Assembly (NCBI GenBank): GCA_963678705.1
Contig: OY783220.1
Span: 13,041,001-13,105,000 of the forward strand
Direction: 5' to 3'
From: Panorpa germanica
Taxonomy: Eukaryota; Arthropoda; Insecta; Mecoptera; Panorpidae
Length of the DNA: 64,000 nucleotides
The notes under the pieces were generated by a model that had not been told where the DNA came from, did no database searches, and worked only from the letters and a program-made list of their open reading frames with translations. The position numbers and the translations under genes are program-made. The stretch's first letter is position 1. Each line of letters starts with the position of its first letter. This document shows positions 1 to 9,397 of the stretch, in pieces.

Positions 1-2
1 AT

Positions 3-296
3 ACAGATGGCAACATCGATTTCTTAACAGGGGTAGTTGGTTATCTTGCGGTAGATGGCACAGCGGTTGACTTGGATACTTTACCAGAAGTTGACCAAAC
101 CCAGCAACGATTTTCCAGTCGGATGTGTAGCACCTCTGAACACTATGAGGAGGTTACAATGCTTTTAGGGCAACAACTGAACCTTACTTGTTTGTATGAC
201 AGAGTACCGATTAAACAACTGGAAAAATCGCGGACTAAAGAAAAGAATGCGTTGTGGCTACGATTAGATAGACCGGTGCAAGAAGTTGATAAGTAG
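3..296 (+). CDS. Unidentified protein, C-terminal part (gene runs off the left edge)
   Basis: The frame is open from the window edge to the TAG ending at 296, about 97 residues beginning TDGNIDFLTGVVGYLAVDGT. No in-frame ATG lies near the start. A plausible splice acceptor (TTCTTAACAG) sits at 21-30, so the last exon may begin at 31; the frame is also open before it, so I cannot decide between exon and read-through. The sequence is hydrophilic, with an acidic first half, a Lys/Arg-rich stretch (KQLEKSRTKEK) and no membrane segment. It looks like real coding sequence (balanced composition, little low complexity), but I do not recognise the family. Confidence 0.5.
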   Translation, partial: TDGNIDFLTGVVGYLAVDGTAVDLDTLPEVDQTQQRFSSRMCSTSEHYEEVTMLLGQQLNLTCLYDRVPIKQLEKSRTKEKNALWLRLDRPVQEVDK

Positions 297-632
297 GGGA
301 TTTACTTCATTTGCTGGTTTTTTTAATTAAAACTATATTAATTAAGCGAAGACACACTGTAATATTTTTACAGATGATCAGTTATTATTATTTAAATAGC
401 TTAATCGTGTGCAAAGGTAAAATTATTAACGTTTTTATATTTGAAAACATGGGAGTACTTGCACATCGATTGTCATTTTAGTACACTGCTGCCATCTATA
501 TCTAACTATATAACCATGAAGTAATGTTTCACCTTAAGCGTGTCACTGTTGCCAATATCGAAGTAACACTTATTTCAAAAAGGAATCAGTTGGCTCACTT
601 CTTATATCTAACTTATGAAATTCATCATTTAG
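297..632. other. Intergenic, nothing recognised
   Basis: A+T-rich sequence between the end of the first coding segment and the next open frame. I see no clear poly(A) signal, repeat or RNA gene in it. Confidence 0.4.
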
Positions 633-666
633 GGGAGGAATTTTCACCATTGAAGATAACGGACGA

Positions 667-945
667 ATGAGTATGCTCAGAGCGTCTTCCTATACGGATA
701 GGTCGAGTATTGAAGGGTTCTACTCATGTTGGGTCAAGGGTAGTTTCTCTACAACACCAAGAAAAGGGCATAAGTCTGGATTTATTATGATAACTATCGG
801 AGTCGCTGTAATAGACGCGTCAAAAGAGCTGGATGGCATTCCATGGGCGACATGGATTACCGCTGGGATCATTACTACGATAAGTTTCTCCTTCACAATT
901 ATTTGGATGTTTTATGAAGCATATAAGGATTACAAGAAAGGGTGA
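667..945 (+). CDS. Possible small membrane protein, unidentified
   Basis: Open frame of 92 residues from ATG 667 to TGA. The frame is already open from 619, and an acceptor-like CATTTAG ends at 632, so this could instead be a 3' exon starting at 633. The C-terminal half has one convincing hydrophobic segment (WITAGIITTISFSFTIIWMF) followed by a charged tail YEAYKDYKKG, the layout of a single-pass or tail-anchored protein. A weaker hydrophobic stretch (GFIMITIGVAVI) precedes it. The N-terminal part is Ser/Thr/Arg-rich. I do not recognise the family and no poly(A) signal is obvious, so coding status is uncertain. Confidence 0.35.
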   Translation: MSMLRASSYTDRSSIEGFYSCWVKGSFSTTPRKGHKSGFIMITIGVAVIDASKELDGIPWATWITAGIITTISFSFTIIWMFYEAYKDYKKG

Positions 946-980
946 GAGCCTGACTTAATTTAAAGAAGTAGAACGAACAT

Positions 981-1087
981 GCCAACAGTACGTAGGGTTC
1001 CCTGTCAAAGTAATAACCACGTCCAATGTTGCTTAACTTCAGTGTTCGGATGGGAACTGGTGCTTTCAACATGGTATTGCCGTTGGC
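981..1087 (-). pseudogene. 5S rRNA-derived pseudogene (or 5S-derived SINE head)
   Basis: Read on the minus strand, this segment starts and ends with the 5S terminal stem (GCCAACGGC at one end, GTTGGC at the other). It keeps the internal promoter region (GAAGTTAAGCAACATTGGAC). It is 107 bp against about 120 for an intact insect 5S gene. The shortfall is in the region that should read like CTTGGATGGGGGACCGCC. No T-run terminator follows the 3' end. It is therefore a decayed copy; a 5S-derived SINE head is the alternative. Confidence 0.75.
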
Positions 1088-1211
1088 ATGTTTTTCTCCA
1101 GGAACGGATTAATACTTTTTGATTACTTTTAATTTTCTTTGAGTCGCATTACCCCCACCAGTAAAAGGAGTAGAGCAGAGAAAGTAAACCAACCAGTAAT
1201 TATATTATATA

Positions 1212-1540
1212 TAGAGGCGGCCTTAGGGGGTAGCAAGCAGGGAAAAGTCCCGCAGCCTCGCTCTTGTAGGGGCCCCGCATTCTCGCGCAACAACCCAAGT
1301 CTATATATGTATTTGAATCTTGCGACTCGCTCTTTGCGTATATCTTTTAAGGCATTCATGTACCTTAGTTTATCATCATTAATATTTGTCGTCTTTGTGC
1401 TTGTTAACTTTTATAAATCTTCCAATATAACATTTTATTTCTCGTCAATTATCATCAAAAATACTTACTTAAAATTTACATGAATTATACTCAGAATAAG
1501 TGCCTCGCAAAGTTCTATCTACTGCCTAAGGCCGCCCTAG
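1212..1540. mobile_element. hAT-type MITE, family 1, copy 1
   Basis: Starts TAGAGGCGGCCTTAG and ends CTAAGGCCGCCCTAG, an inverted terminal repeat. The flanks ATTATATA (1204-1211) and ATTATATT (1541-1548) form an 8-bp duplication with one mismatch. The interior matches a second copy at 61210-61556 over most of its length. It encodes no transposase. It ends only about 50 bp before the start codon of the next gene. Confidence 0.8.
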
Positions 1541-1592
1541 ATTATATTAAAACAGTAGTTTAACCTCGTACTTAACTAACGTAAATATAGTT

Positions 1593-1930
1593 ATGTTCTA
1601 CCCGAATAAAAATGAAGCTGAAAACAAAAAGTATCAACCAAGGTGTACAATGAATCTTTAATTAAAAATGGTCTTCCTTACAGGTACGGTTTTTTTCGTG
1701 ATAAAGTATTAACTGAGGAAGAACTTATAGAGGAACATCTTAAGTTTATCGATTCTAAAGAAGGTAAATATCTATTAGGAAAGAAAGCGAGCAGAAGTAT
1801 TTCGAAATCGAAGCTACAAAAACAATTAAAAGTGTTGGACAATGCTATTGAAACAGATTTCTCAGATGATGATGATTTACCACCCCTCCCTCCGTTACCA
1901 GAAGAAGTAGAAGATCGAAATGACGAGTGA
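1593..1930 (+). CDS. Small acidic protein, unidentified (two-exon model)
   Basis: Exon 1 is 1593-1642 (MFYPNKNEAENKKYQPR) and exon 2 is 1684-1930, ending TGA, for 98 residues. The junction restores one frame: CCAAG at the donor (GTGTAC) joins G TAC after the acceptor CTTCCTTACAG. The implied intron is only 41 nt. Exon 2 has no in-frame ATG, so an upstream exon is needed. The protein has a Lys-rich middle and an acidic, proline-rich tail (DDDDLPPLPPLPEEVEDRND). A poly(A) signal AATAAA lies at 2037-2042, converging with the receptor gene that follows. Function unknown; a longer first intron with a different donor remains possible. Confidence 0.5.
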
Positions 1931-2239
1931 AACTTAAACACACAATGCATGCTAAATTTACAAGATCAGAAAAAGTCGTAAAGTTACATTTACATAAATA
2001 TGAACCTGTAAATGCCGAAAAGAACTAGCGATTATAAATAAATATTATCTTTATTACATTTGTCTTTTATTTATCTTTTAACATATTTATTGTAAGTAAA
2101 ATATATGACATATTTCTAATAAGCCTATGTGAATAGTGAACAAGACTATCTTTAGACAAACTTGTATTTATCGTATAGAAATTGACACAACACCATTTGA
2201 ATCAACTCAATAAACAGATACGTCTGTCGCAAGCCCAGC

Positions 2240-4067
2240 CTAGGCCGGTACGGTACTATTATCATTCCCAGTAGTTCCAGCAGTTGGATCTTCTGGAATA
2301 CTGATTTGAAATTGTAATAAAACCACTAGGTAAGTTACCATTGTTGCCAACAACTAAAACATAAAAAAACACATTCAAAAATCCCGCTGTAATAAATAAT
2401 AGCGCATAGGAAAATTAAGTGGAAAATATATTTTCCATTGAGGTTATGTGACTTTTCTATTTTCTAATGTTAATTTTCATGTCAGGATGGCCGAGCGGTC
2501 TAAGGCGCTGCGTTCAGGTCGCAGTCCACTTCTGTGGGCGTGGGTTCGAATCCCACTTCTGACAACTTCCTTTTTATTACTACAGATAATGAAGTCTTAA
2601 AACTAATTAGTTATTAATTTTTTTGATTAAATCTCACCGATTTAAATAGATTTCTATTTACATCGAAAAATCCTCCTAAACTTATGTTCGATGGGTTCAT
2701 TTCCGTTGCACGCAGGAACATATTTATTTCCGTCTGGGCATCACTATTCATCCAAGATAATTCCACCATCAATATCTTTTTCTGAAAATTTGTCCTAACC
2801 TAAAAATACCACAACGAAGCAATTAGAAACAGAAATGTTTTCTTATCTGTTGAATTTAAATTTTGACATTACGTGATGGGATGCATAATGAGCTTCGTCG
2901 CAGATAAAGAAAAGAAGGCAAATGCTGCAGGATGCTGTGACAGCAAGGCCTATATCTTTAATTCCAAAACCTTCAGATATCTGAGACAACAACCCATAAA
3001 TAGATAACGTAATAATTAAAAATAAATATAACGCTAAAAACGTGAAAGTATAACAGGTTGCTGTTCCAGTATCGTGTGTAAGTTTACTAAGGCGCAACCA
3101 TAACGCGCGGTAGTCCGATACCATAGCAGCAGGACCGATGTGGCGCAGCGCCTGGATAATATGCGTCTATTATTACACTGAATATTATTTTATAAATTTA
3201 TTTTTATTATAAATAAAAACCTGTTGGAAATCTTCCGCTAATATAGTAGCTGCCTCACTTAATATTTCACAATTAAGATACCAATAAGCACCCATCATAT
3301 AAGTTAACGTATCTAAGAAGCAGTAAGGTATTACTTGAGAAAATCGAAAATATACCATAGTTATATGAGTGACAAAAACTGAGAAAGTTGACAAAATCGG
3401 AAGAACGATTGCTATAGCCAAAGCTTTTCGTCCAATGTTGAGGCGTAAAGCTTTGCCAGCGACTTTTCTGTAGCTTTCCTAAAAAAATAATTGAATTATG
3501 GTGTTGTTATAGAAAAAAAATTATGCAAAATATATTTACCTCAAAATCAGTCCAATTATTAAAAACTTTAACAAGCTTTCTAGTTTCGTAACAAAGCATT
3601 GGAACCATTACAGTAGGGAACATATTTACTATAAATAAATATGCAATGACAGCCTCTTCAAATCGTCCTTCCAAGGACCTCACTATTCGAACTCGATTAA
3701 ATGAAACATACGCCACATAAATAACCAAGCAAATTAGTACAACAAACGAGTACGCAAATGGTACAGATGCAACGGCGAACATCGAGTACCCAGGATATGG
3801 TCTGGAGAACGGCATAACTCCCATCATTCGCAAAAACGATACCACTGGTTTTATATTTTCATAATAAACATCCCTCGTAATATGTTCTGGTACAGAGAAT
3901 GCTTCTTTGGGGTACATTGGCGGAGGCGATACTTTATTTCTTTGATGAGATATATCCTTAATATAATTTGGTTTGACATCCAAAAATACATTTCTTATTT
4001 TATTTTCTGAGTCCGCTGTAATATGCGATACTTGAGAGTGTCTATACAAACTATCTCCTAGAGACAT
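2240..4067 (-). CDS. Gr3: Carbon dioxide gustatory receptor, Gr63a/Gr3 lineage
   Basis: Seven-transmembrane insect gustatory receptor subunit of the CO2-sensing group, expected in dendrites of palp sensory neurons working with Gr1/Gr2-type partners. Five exons on the minus strand: 4067-3540, 3478-3221, 3151-2873, 2799-2638 and 2353-2240, giving 446 residues. All introns are GT-AG and phase 0; two are very short (69 and 73 bp). The protein reads closely to Drosophila Gr63a as I remember it: RSLEGRFEEAVIAYLF in exon 1, ALRHIGPAAMVSDYRALWLR and SEGFGIKDIGL in exon 3, GGFFDVNR in exon 4. The last exon carries the receptor-family signature TYLVVLLQF (about 416-424). The gene looks intact. Its poly(A) signal is probably TTTATT (plus strand) at 2066-2071. 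The Gr2 paralogue is the main alternative. A tRNA gene lies in its last intron. Confidence 0.9.
2481..2564 (+). tRNA. tRNA-Leu (anticodon CAG)
   Basis: A complete type II cloverleaf. The acceptor stem GTCAGGA pairs with TTCTGAC (one G-T pair). The anticodon stem-loop is CTGCG-TTCAGGT-CGCAG with CAG at 2515-2517. There is a long variable arm (CCACTTCTGTGG) and a T arm GTGGGTTCGAATCCCAC. The A box (TGGCCGAGCGGTC) and B box (GGTTCGAATCC) are intact. A TTTTT terminator follows at 2571-2575. It sits inside the last intron (2354-2637) of the receptor gene, on the opposite strand, and looks functional. Confidence 0.97.
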
Positions 4068-4793
4068 TTTGCTGTATCAATAACGTTATTAACTTCAAGA
4101 AACTCTCAGACTGAATGATATTTTCAGAATATATTACGTTGAAAGGTATAACAGTTGTTGACTAACAAATTTATGGTATGTAATTAAAATAGCGCCTAAT
4201 GTAAAATCGATTTGGAAAGTAAATAAAACTTTGTTAAATATTTATCTTGATTCAATTGAAATTACGTGTTAAACTTGAAATATTAGTTAACAACATATGT
4301 GACATTAATTGTGATTAATTAATTTATTTGTATAAAGGTAGAGGTCAAGGTTTATAGATTTTAATTTATATTTACACTTGAATAGTGAATTATAGAGCAA
4401 GGTTTTATGGTATTTTATGATGTCGAAGACTCCTCTTATATATATCAAAATCAAATCAAAAAATTATAAATAATTACTAATAATAATTCAGACTTTATAC
4501 TTTAAAACTTATAGTTATCTGATAATAATTAGTTATCCATTTCAAAATTAATAACTAAGAATAGAGCCATGTGGTTCCATCTATTACTACATAGAAGAAC
4601 TTGGCAAACTTAATTGATCTCAATTCTCGAGATAACTTCATTCTGATGTGCTATAACCTGCGTTCTTGACACATCTCGATATTCAAGAATATTCTAAAAA
4701 AGTAAGTGCTAAAGTTATTTGTTATAACTTTATTAAAACATAATATTTTGATAAAAATAAACAGTTAATTTTGTAGTTTTTTGTGATAATAAA
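4068..4793. promoter_or_regulatory. Shared upstream region of receptor and Cdc37 genes
   Basis: The receptor (minus) and Cdc37 (plus) start codons diverge from this 726-bp A+T-rich stretch, so both promoters must lie here or start within it. I see no clear TATA box or initiator that I would assign. A divergent pair of a sensory-neuron gene and a housekeeping gene implies separate control elements, which is inference. Confidence 0.45.
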
Positions 4794-6168
4794 ATGGTTG
4801 ATTACAGCAAGTGGAAAAATATTGAAGTAAGTATATTATAATCTTTAATTTGACAGTAACATAAATGCATCTTGAGTGATGCTTGAAATGATGCTGAGAC
4901 AAATTATAAATATTTTAGATATCTGATGATGAAGATGATACTCATCCTAATATTGACACCCCGTCATTATTTCGTTGGAGGCATCAAGCCCGTGTTGAAC
5001 GTATGGAGCAACATAAACAAGAGTTACAAGAGATAGAAAAAAAGAAGACGTTTAATTCACAAAAGATGACAACTGTGAAAGCTACTTTGGAAAAGGCTGC
5101 AAAAGAAGGTAAAGCTGAGGACATGGACAAGTTGAAAACAGCTATGCAAGAGCTTGAAGTAGAAGCTGAAAAGATTAAAGAAAAAGAAACTGAAATAATA
5201 AAGAAGGAAAAAACTACTCCATGGAACGTTGATACAATCAGTAATCCAGGATTTACAAAAACTGTTATTAACAAAAAACCTGCTAAACCCAAAGATGAAG
5301 ACTTAACTGATGAACAAAGAGAAGAGAACATGCGAACCTTTGTAAAAGAGAATGAAAAATTATTGAAACAGTTTGGGATGCTGCAAAAGTTCGATGATTC
5401 TAAAAAGTTTTTGCAAGAACATACTCATCTTGTATGCGAAAATACCGCAAATTACTTGGTCATGCATTGCATCAACCTGGAGATGGACAAGGTTAAACAA
5501 TATTATATAACATTTAAATATAATCATGTTGCAAGTTACTTATTTCTTTTTACTTTTAGAAACATAATCTTATGGAACACGTAGCACACCAGTGTATCTG
5601 CATGCAGTACATTCTGGAATTATCAAAACAACTGGATGTGGATCCAAGAGCTTGTGTAGGATCCTTCTTCTCTAGAATTCAAATAGCAGAAGTAGAGTAT
5701 AAGGCATCTTTCGATGAAGAACTCAGGCAATTTAAGAAACGAATAGTAAAGCGATCTGAAGAAAAGCTGGCTGAAGCTGCAGCAGAAGTTGCAGAAGAGG
5801 AACGTCTGGAACGTGAAGCTCGTTTAGGACCTGGAGGACTTGATCCTGTAGAAGTATTTGATACATTGCCAGATGTAAGTTGATATTTACAAACAGATGA
5901 TATGATTTTAAACAAATGTATTACATGGTTTTCATTTTAGGAATTAAAAGCATGTTTTGAGTCGCAAAACATCCAGCTTTTGCAAGATACTATTGCCAAA
6001 ATGCCTGAGACTGAAGCTGTATATCATATGAAACGATGTGTTGATTCCGGTTTATGGGTTCCTGAAGCCAATAAAGATAAAACGAAGGATGCTGAAGAAA
6101 AGAAAGAACCAGAAGAAAGCAGTGAATCTGCTGAAGCAGCAGCTGTAAAAGACGATGTTGCAAACTAA
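4794..6168 (+). CDS. Cdc37: Hsp90 co-chaperone Cdc37
   Basis: Cytosolic kinase-targeting co-chaperone that delivers client protein kinases to Hsp90. Four exons: 4794-4826, 4919-5491, 5560-5874 and 5941-6168; 382 residues, the usual insect length. The start MVDYSKWKNIEISDDEDD is the highly conserved Cdc37 N-terminus; Ser13 in SDDED is the casein kinase 2 site known to activate the family. PNIDTPSLFRWRHQARVERM follows in exon 2, then a long Lys/Glu-rich coiled coil (about 38-95). The Hsp90-binding middle domain lies in exons 2-3 (NENEKLL-type helix, HVAHQCICMQYI), and the C-terminal domain in exon 4 ends in an acidic Glu/Ser/Ala tail. All splices are GT-AG and keep frame. A poly(A) signal AATAAA lies at 6351-6356. 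It is followed head-to-tail by ABCE1. Confidence 0.96.
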
Positions 6169-6848
6169 ATCATATGCTTTATTAAATAACATAATATTTA
6201 GTTGTATACTTGTGAAAATGTATCATTCGCCATACTTTGTGTTTTCTTCATTTGTTTTTTATAATTACTGTTATAAATTCTGCGTGTTAAGAAATGTATC
6301 TTTTCGTACAAATAATTAAAACTAATATGTATTAATACTGTATATGATGAAATAAAATATAAATATTTTAAAAAAATATTGCCTTTCTAATAGAATATTG
6401 CGAAGACTTAAAATGATTTTATTTATTGTGCTAAGAATACAAATTGTGGGAATAATTATTTCTGCTTTGCCCCAGGAGATGATACAGGAAATTATTTAAT
6501 AAAAGATCTGCGGCGCTAGTGTTCTATGACGTCAGTTGAAACCTCAATGCTCTAAACTGAGGTTATGTTAAAAGTTGTTCTTTTTAGCAACGTCCATTGA
6601 ATGTCACAGCGGTTTGCCTTGCTTGTATATAATCACGATATTTTGACAGGTAGATAAATATATTTCACAATATTACATTACAGATTTATAAAAGAAAACT
6701 AAATTTCCAATAGACATAGTCAGATTCTTGCTGTAGAGTAATGTTATCCAAAGTTTTCGTTACTTGTTTTTTAGGTTAAGTGTACATATGGTTGAGGTAA
6801 TTTACTGCTATATTTAATATTTTATAAACTATTTAATTAAGGTGCAGA
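6169..6848 (+). promoter_or_regulatory. Cdc37 3' region and ABCE1 upstream region
   Basis: After the Cdc37 poly(A) signal, this stretch must hold the ABCE1 promoter. It contains a perfect CRE-type palindrome TGACGTCA at 6527-6534, about 320 bp before the ABCE1 ATG. A TTTTTTAG near 6770 could be an acceptor of a 5' leader intron. Function of the palindrome is inference from the motif alone. Confidence 0.35.
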
Positions 6849-9397
6849 ATGTCGCGAAGCAAGGCTAACGATGAAGTCGATAAGCAGACACGTATCGCCA
6901 TTGTAAATAGCGATAAATGCAAACCAAAACGATGCAGGCAGGAATGTAAGAAATCGTGCCCCGTTGTTCGGATGGGAAAACTCTGCATCGAGGTAACACC
7001 AAATAGTAAAATTGCTTCGCTTTCTGAAGAACTTTGTATAGGATGTGGTATATGTGTTAAGGTACATTCTAATCTACATCTAATTATTAATAGAAGTATT
7101 GTAATTTTTAAGTTGTCTCTTATTACATACATCTTCTTTTTATAGAAATGTCCTTTTGAAGCTATTACAATTATCAATATCCCAAGTAATTTGGAGAAAC
7201 ATACTACTCATAGGTATTCTAAAAATTCCTTTAAATTGCATCGGTTACCTATTCCTAGACCTGGAGAAGTCCTGGGTCTTGTAGGACAAAATGGTATCGG
7301 CAAGTCTACAGCTCTTAAGATATTAGCAGGAAAAGAAAAGCCAAATTTAGGCAGATTCTCAGTAAGTTAATTTCTTATGGAAATATTATATTCATAACCA
7401 ATGTAAGAATGACATATATAATTTTACTTAATTGTAATAGGATGCTCCAGATTGGATTGAAATTCTGAATCACTTCCGTGGCTCAGAACTGCAGAATTAC
7501 TTCACTAAAATTCTCGAAGATGACTTAAAGGCTCTTGTAAAGCCCCAGTATGTTGATCAGATTCCAAAAGCAGTTAAGGGAACAGTTGGGGAAATGCTGA
7601 ATAAGAAGGACGAACGTAAAAATCAAACAGAAATTTGTAAAATGTTGGGTAAGCTACAGTCTGTTTGACCAGTCAAATATTTTTCTCAATGAAAACGACT
7701 TTAAATTATATTCATCAAATTATTTTAGACTTGTCACATATAAGGGATAGAGATATTGCTGCGCTTTCTGGAGGAGAGCTGCAAAGATTTGCATGTGCCA
7801 TGGTATGCATTCAGAATGGCGATATTTTCATGTTTGATGAACCATCTTCATATCTGGATGTAAAACAGAGATTGAATGCTGCCTTAACCATAAGATCGTT
7901 GATTCACCCCGACAAGTAATTATCATTTAATAAAATGCTTAAAACGTAACTACAAGTTTCTGTGTATAATGCAATTGAATAATATTATTCAGATTTATCA
8001 TCGTCGTGGAGCACGATTTGTCAGTTCTTGACTATCTGTCTGATTTTATTTGCTGTTTGTATGGACTTCCTGGGGCATACGGTGTAGTTACTATGCCTTT
8101 CTCTGTCCGTGAAGGCATCAACATCTTCCTCGACGGATATGTTCCTACAGAAAATATGAGATTCAGAACAGAGTCTTTGGTTTTTAAAGTAGCGGAGTCT
8201 GCAACTGAAGAAGAGGTATAAGTTTATTGGAAAGAAGGAGTACATTTTTGTAGTAGCAATAAGTAGGTTATTAGTTATTAAAATATCACACATAATGTGT
8301 TATAGTAATTGATATTTTTTCTCTTTATTTATTTTACAAGTTAGTTTCAATTCTTTCTTGTAATTGTAAATAATATTTGAAACTTGTTTCAGGTTAAACG
8401 TATGAATCATTATGAGTATCCTCATATGGTTAAAACAATGGGTGATTTCAAGCTCACTGTTAACAAAGGGCAGTTTTCAGACTCTGAAATCTTAGTTTTA
8501 TTGGGCGAAAATGGAACTGGTAAAACAACGTTCATAAGAATGTTAGCAGGAAACCTTGAAGCTGATCTAGGTAAAACTCATACATGTTATGTTACATTTA
8601 ACCAGATCATATATACTAATAGAAGGATGTTATTATCGTAGGTTCCGGAAAACTACCAACTCTTCATATTAGTTACAAGCCTCAAAAGATTTCTCCCAAG
8701 TCCCAAGGTCATGTAAGGCATTTACTTCACGATAAAATTCGTGATGCTTACATTCATCCCCAGGTAAAGATCAACATATTTAATTTTATGCTGTGAAAAT
8801 AAATACGAAGAATTTTTAAATATGTTTTTTTTATTTTAGTTCATCACCGACGTAATGAAGCCCATGAAAATTGAAGAAATAATGGATCAGGAAGTACAAA
8901 ACTTATCCGGAGGAGAGTTGCAACGAGTTGCTCTTGTCTTATGCTTGGGTAAACCTGCAGATGTGTATCTTATTGATGAACCATCTGCATATTTAGATTC
9001 TGAGCAACGTTTAGTAGCAGCTAAGGTTATCAAAAGATTCATTTTACACGCCAAGAAAACAGGGTTTGTTGTAGAGCACGATTTTATAATGGCAACTTAT
9101 CTAGCCGATCGTGTCATTGTCTTTGAGGGTAAACCATCGGTGGATACTACAGCACATACACCGCAGTCTCTATTGGCTGGAATGAACAGATTCTTGGAGT
9201 TACTGGGTATTACATTTAGAAGAGATCCAAATAACTTCCGCCCGAGAATTAATAAACTAGCTTCAGTCAAAGTAACAAGAAAAATATTTGTTTGTATATA
9301 AATTAAAACTTATGTCACGTAGATTTCTAATATGAATTTTCTTTTTTAGGATACTGAACAAAAACGGGCTGGACAATACTTCTTCTTGGAAGATTAA
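6849..9397 (+). CDS. ABCE1: ABCE1 / Rli1 (Pixie), ribosome-recycling ATPase
   Basis: Soluble twin-ATPase iron-sulphur protein that splits 80S ribosomes after termination and assists initiation. Nine exons: 6849-7061, 7146-7361, 7441-7648, 7729-7915, 7993-8215, 8393-8570, 8642-8763, 8840-9271 and 9350-9397; 608 residues (human about 599). Frame is kept at all eight GT-AG introns. The eight cluster cysteines are present: C24, C29, C33, C37 and C63, C66, C69, C73, with the last split from CIGCGIC by intron 1. The first nucleotide-binding domain has GQNGIGKST (118-126), LSGGELQR and [11 protein letters not shown]. The second has [20 protein letters not shown] and [12 protein letters not shown]. 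The hinge [20 protein letters not shown] and the terminus GQYFFLED match the family. No damage seen. Confidence 0.97.

Noticed and set aside
4984-5331. 115-codon minus-strand open frame
   Set aside because: Antisense shadow of Cdc37 exon 2.
6833-7177. Minus-strand open frames over the ABCE1 first exon
   Set aside because: Shadows of ABCE1 exon 1, whose iron-sulphur cysteines identify the true strand.
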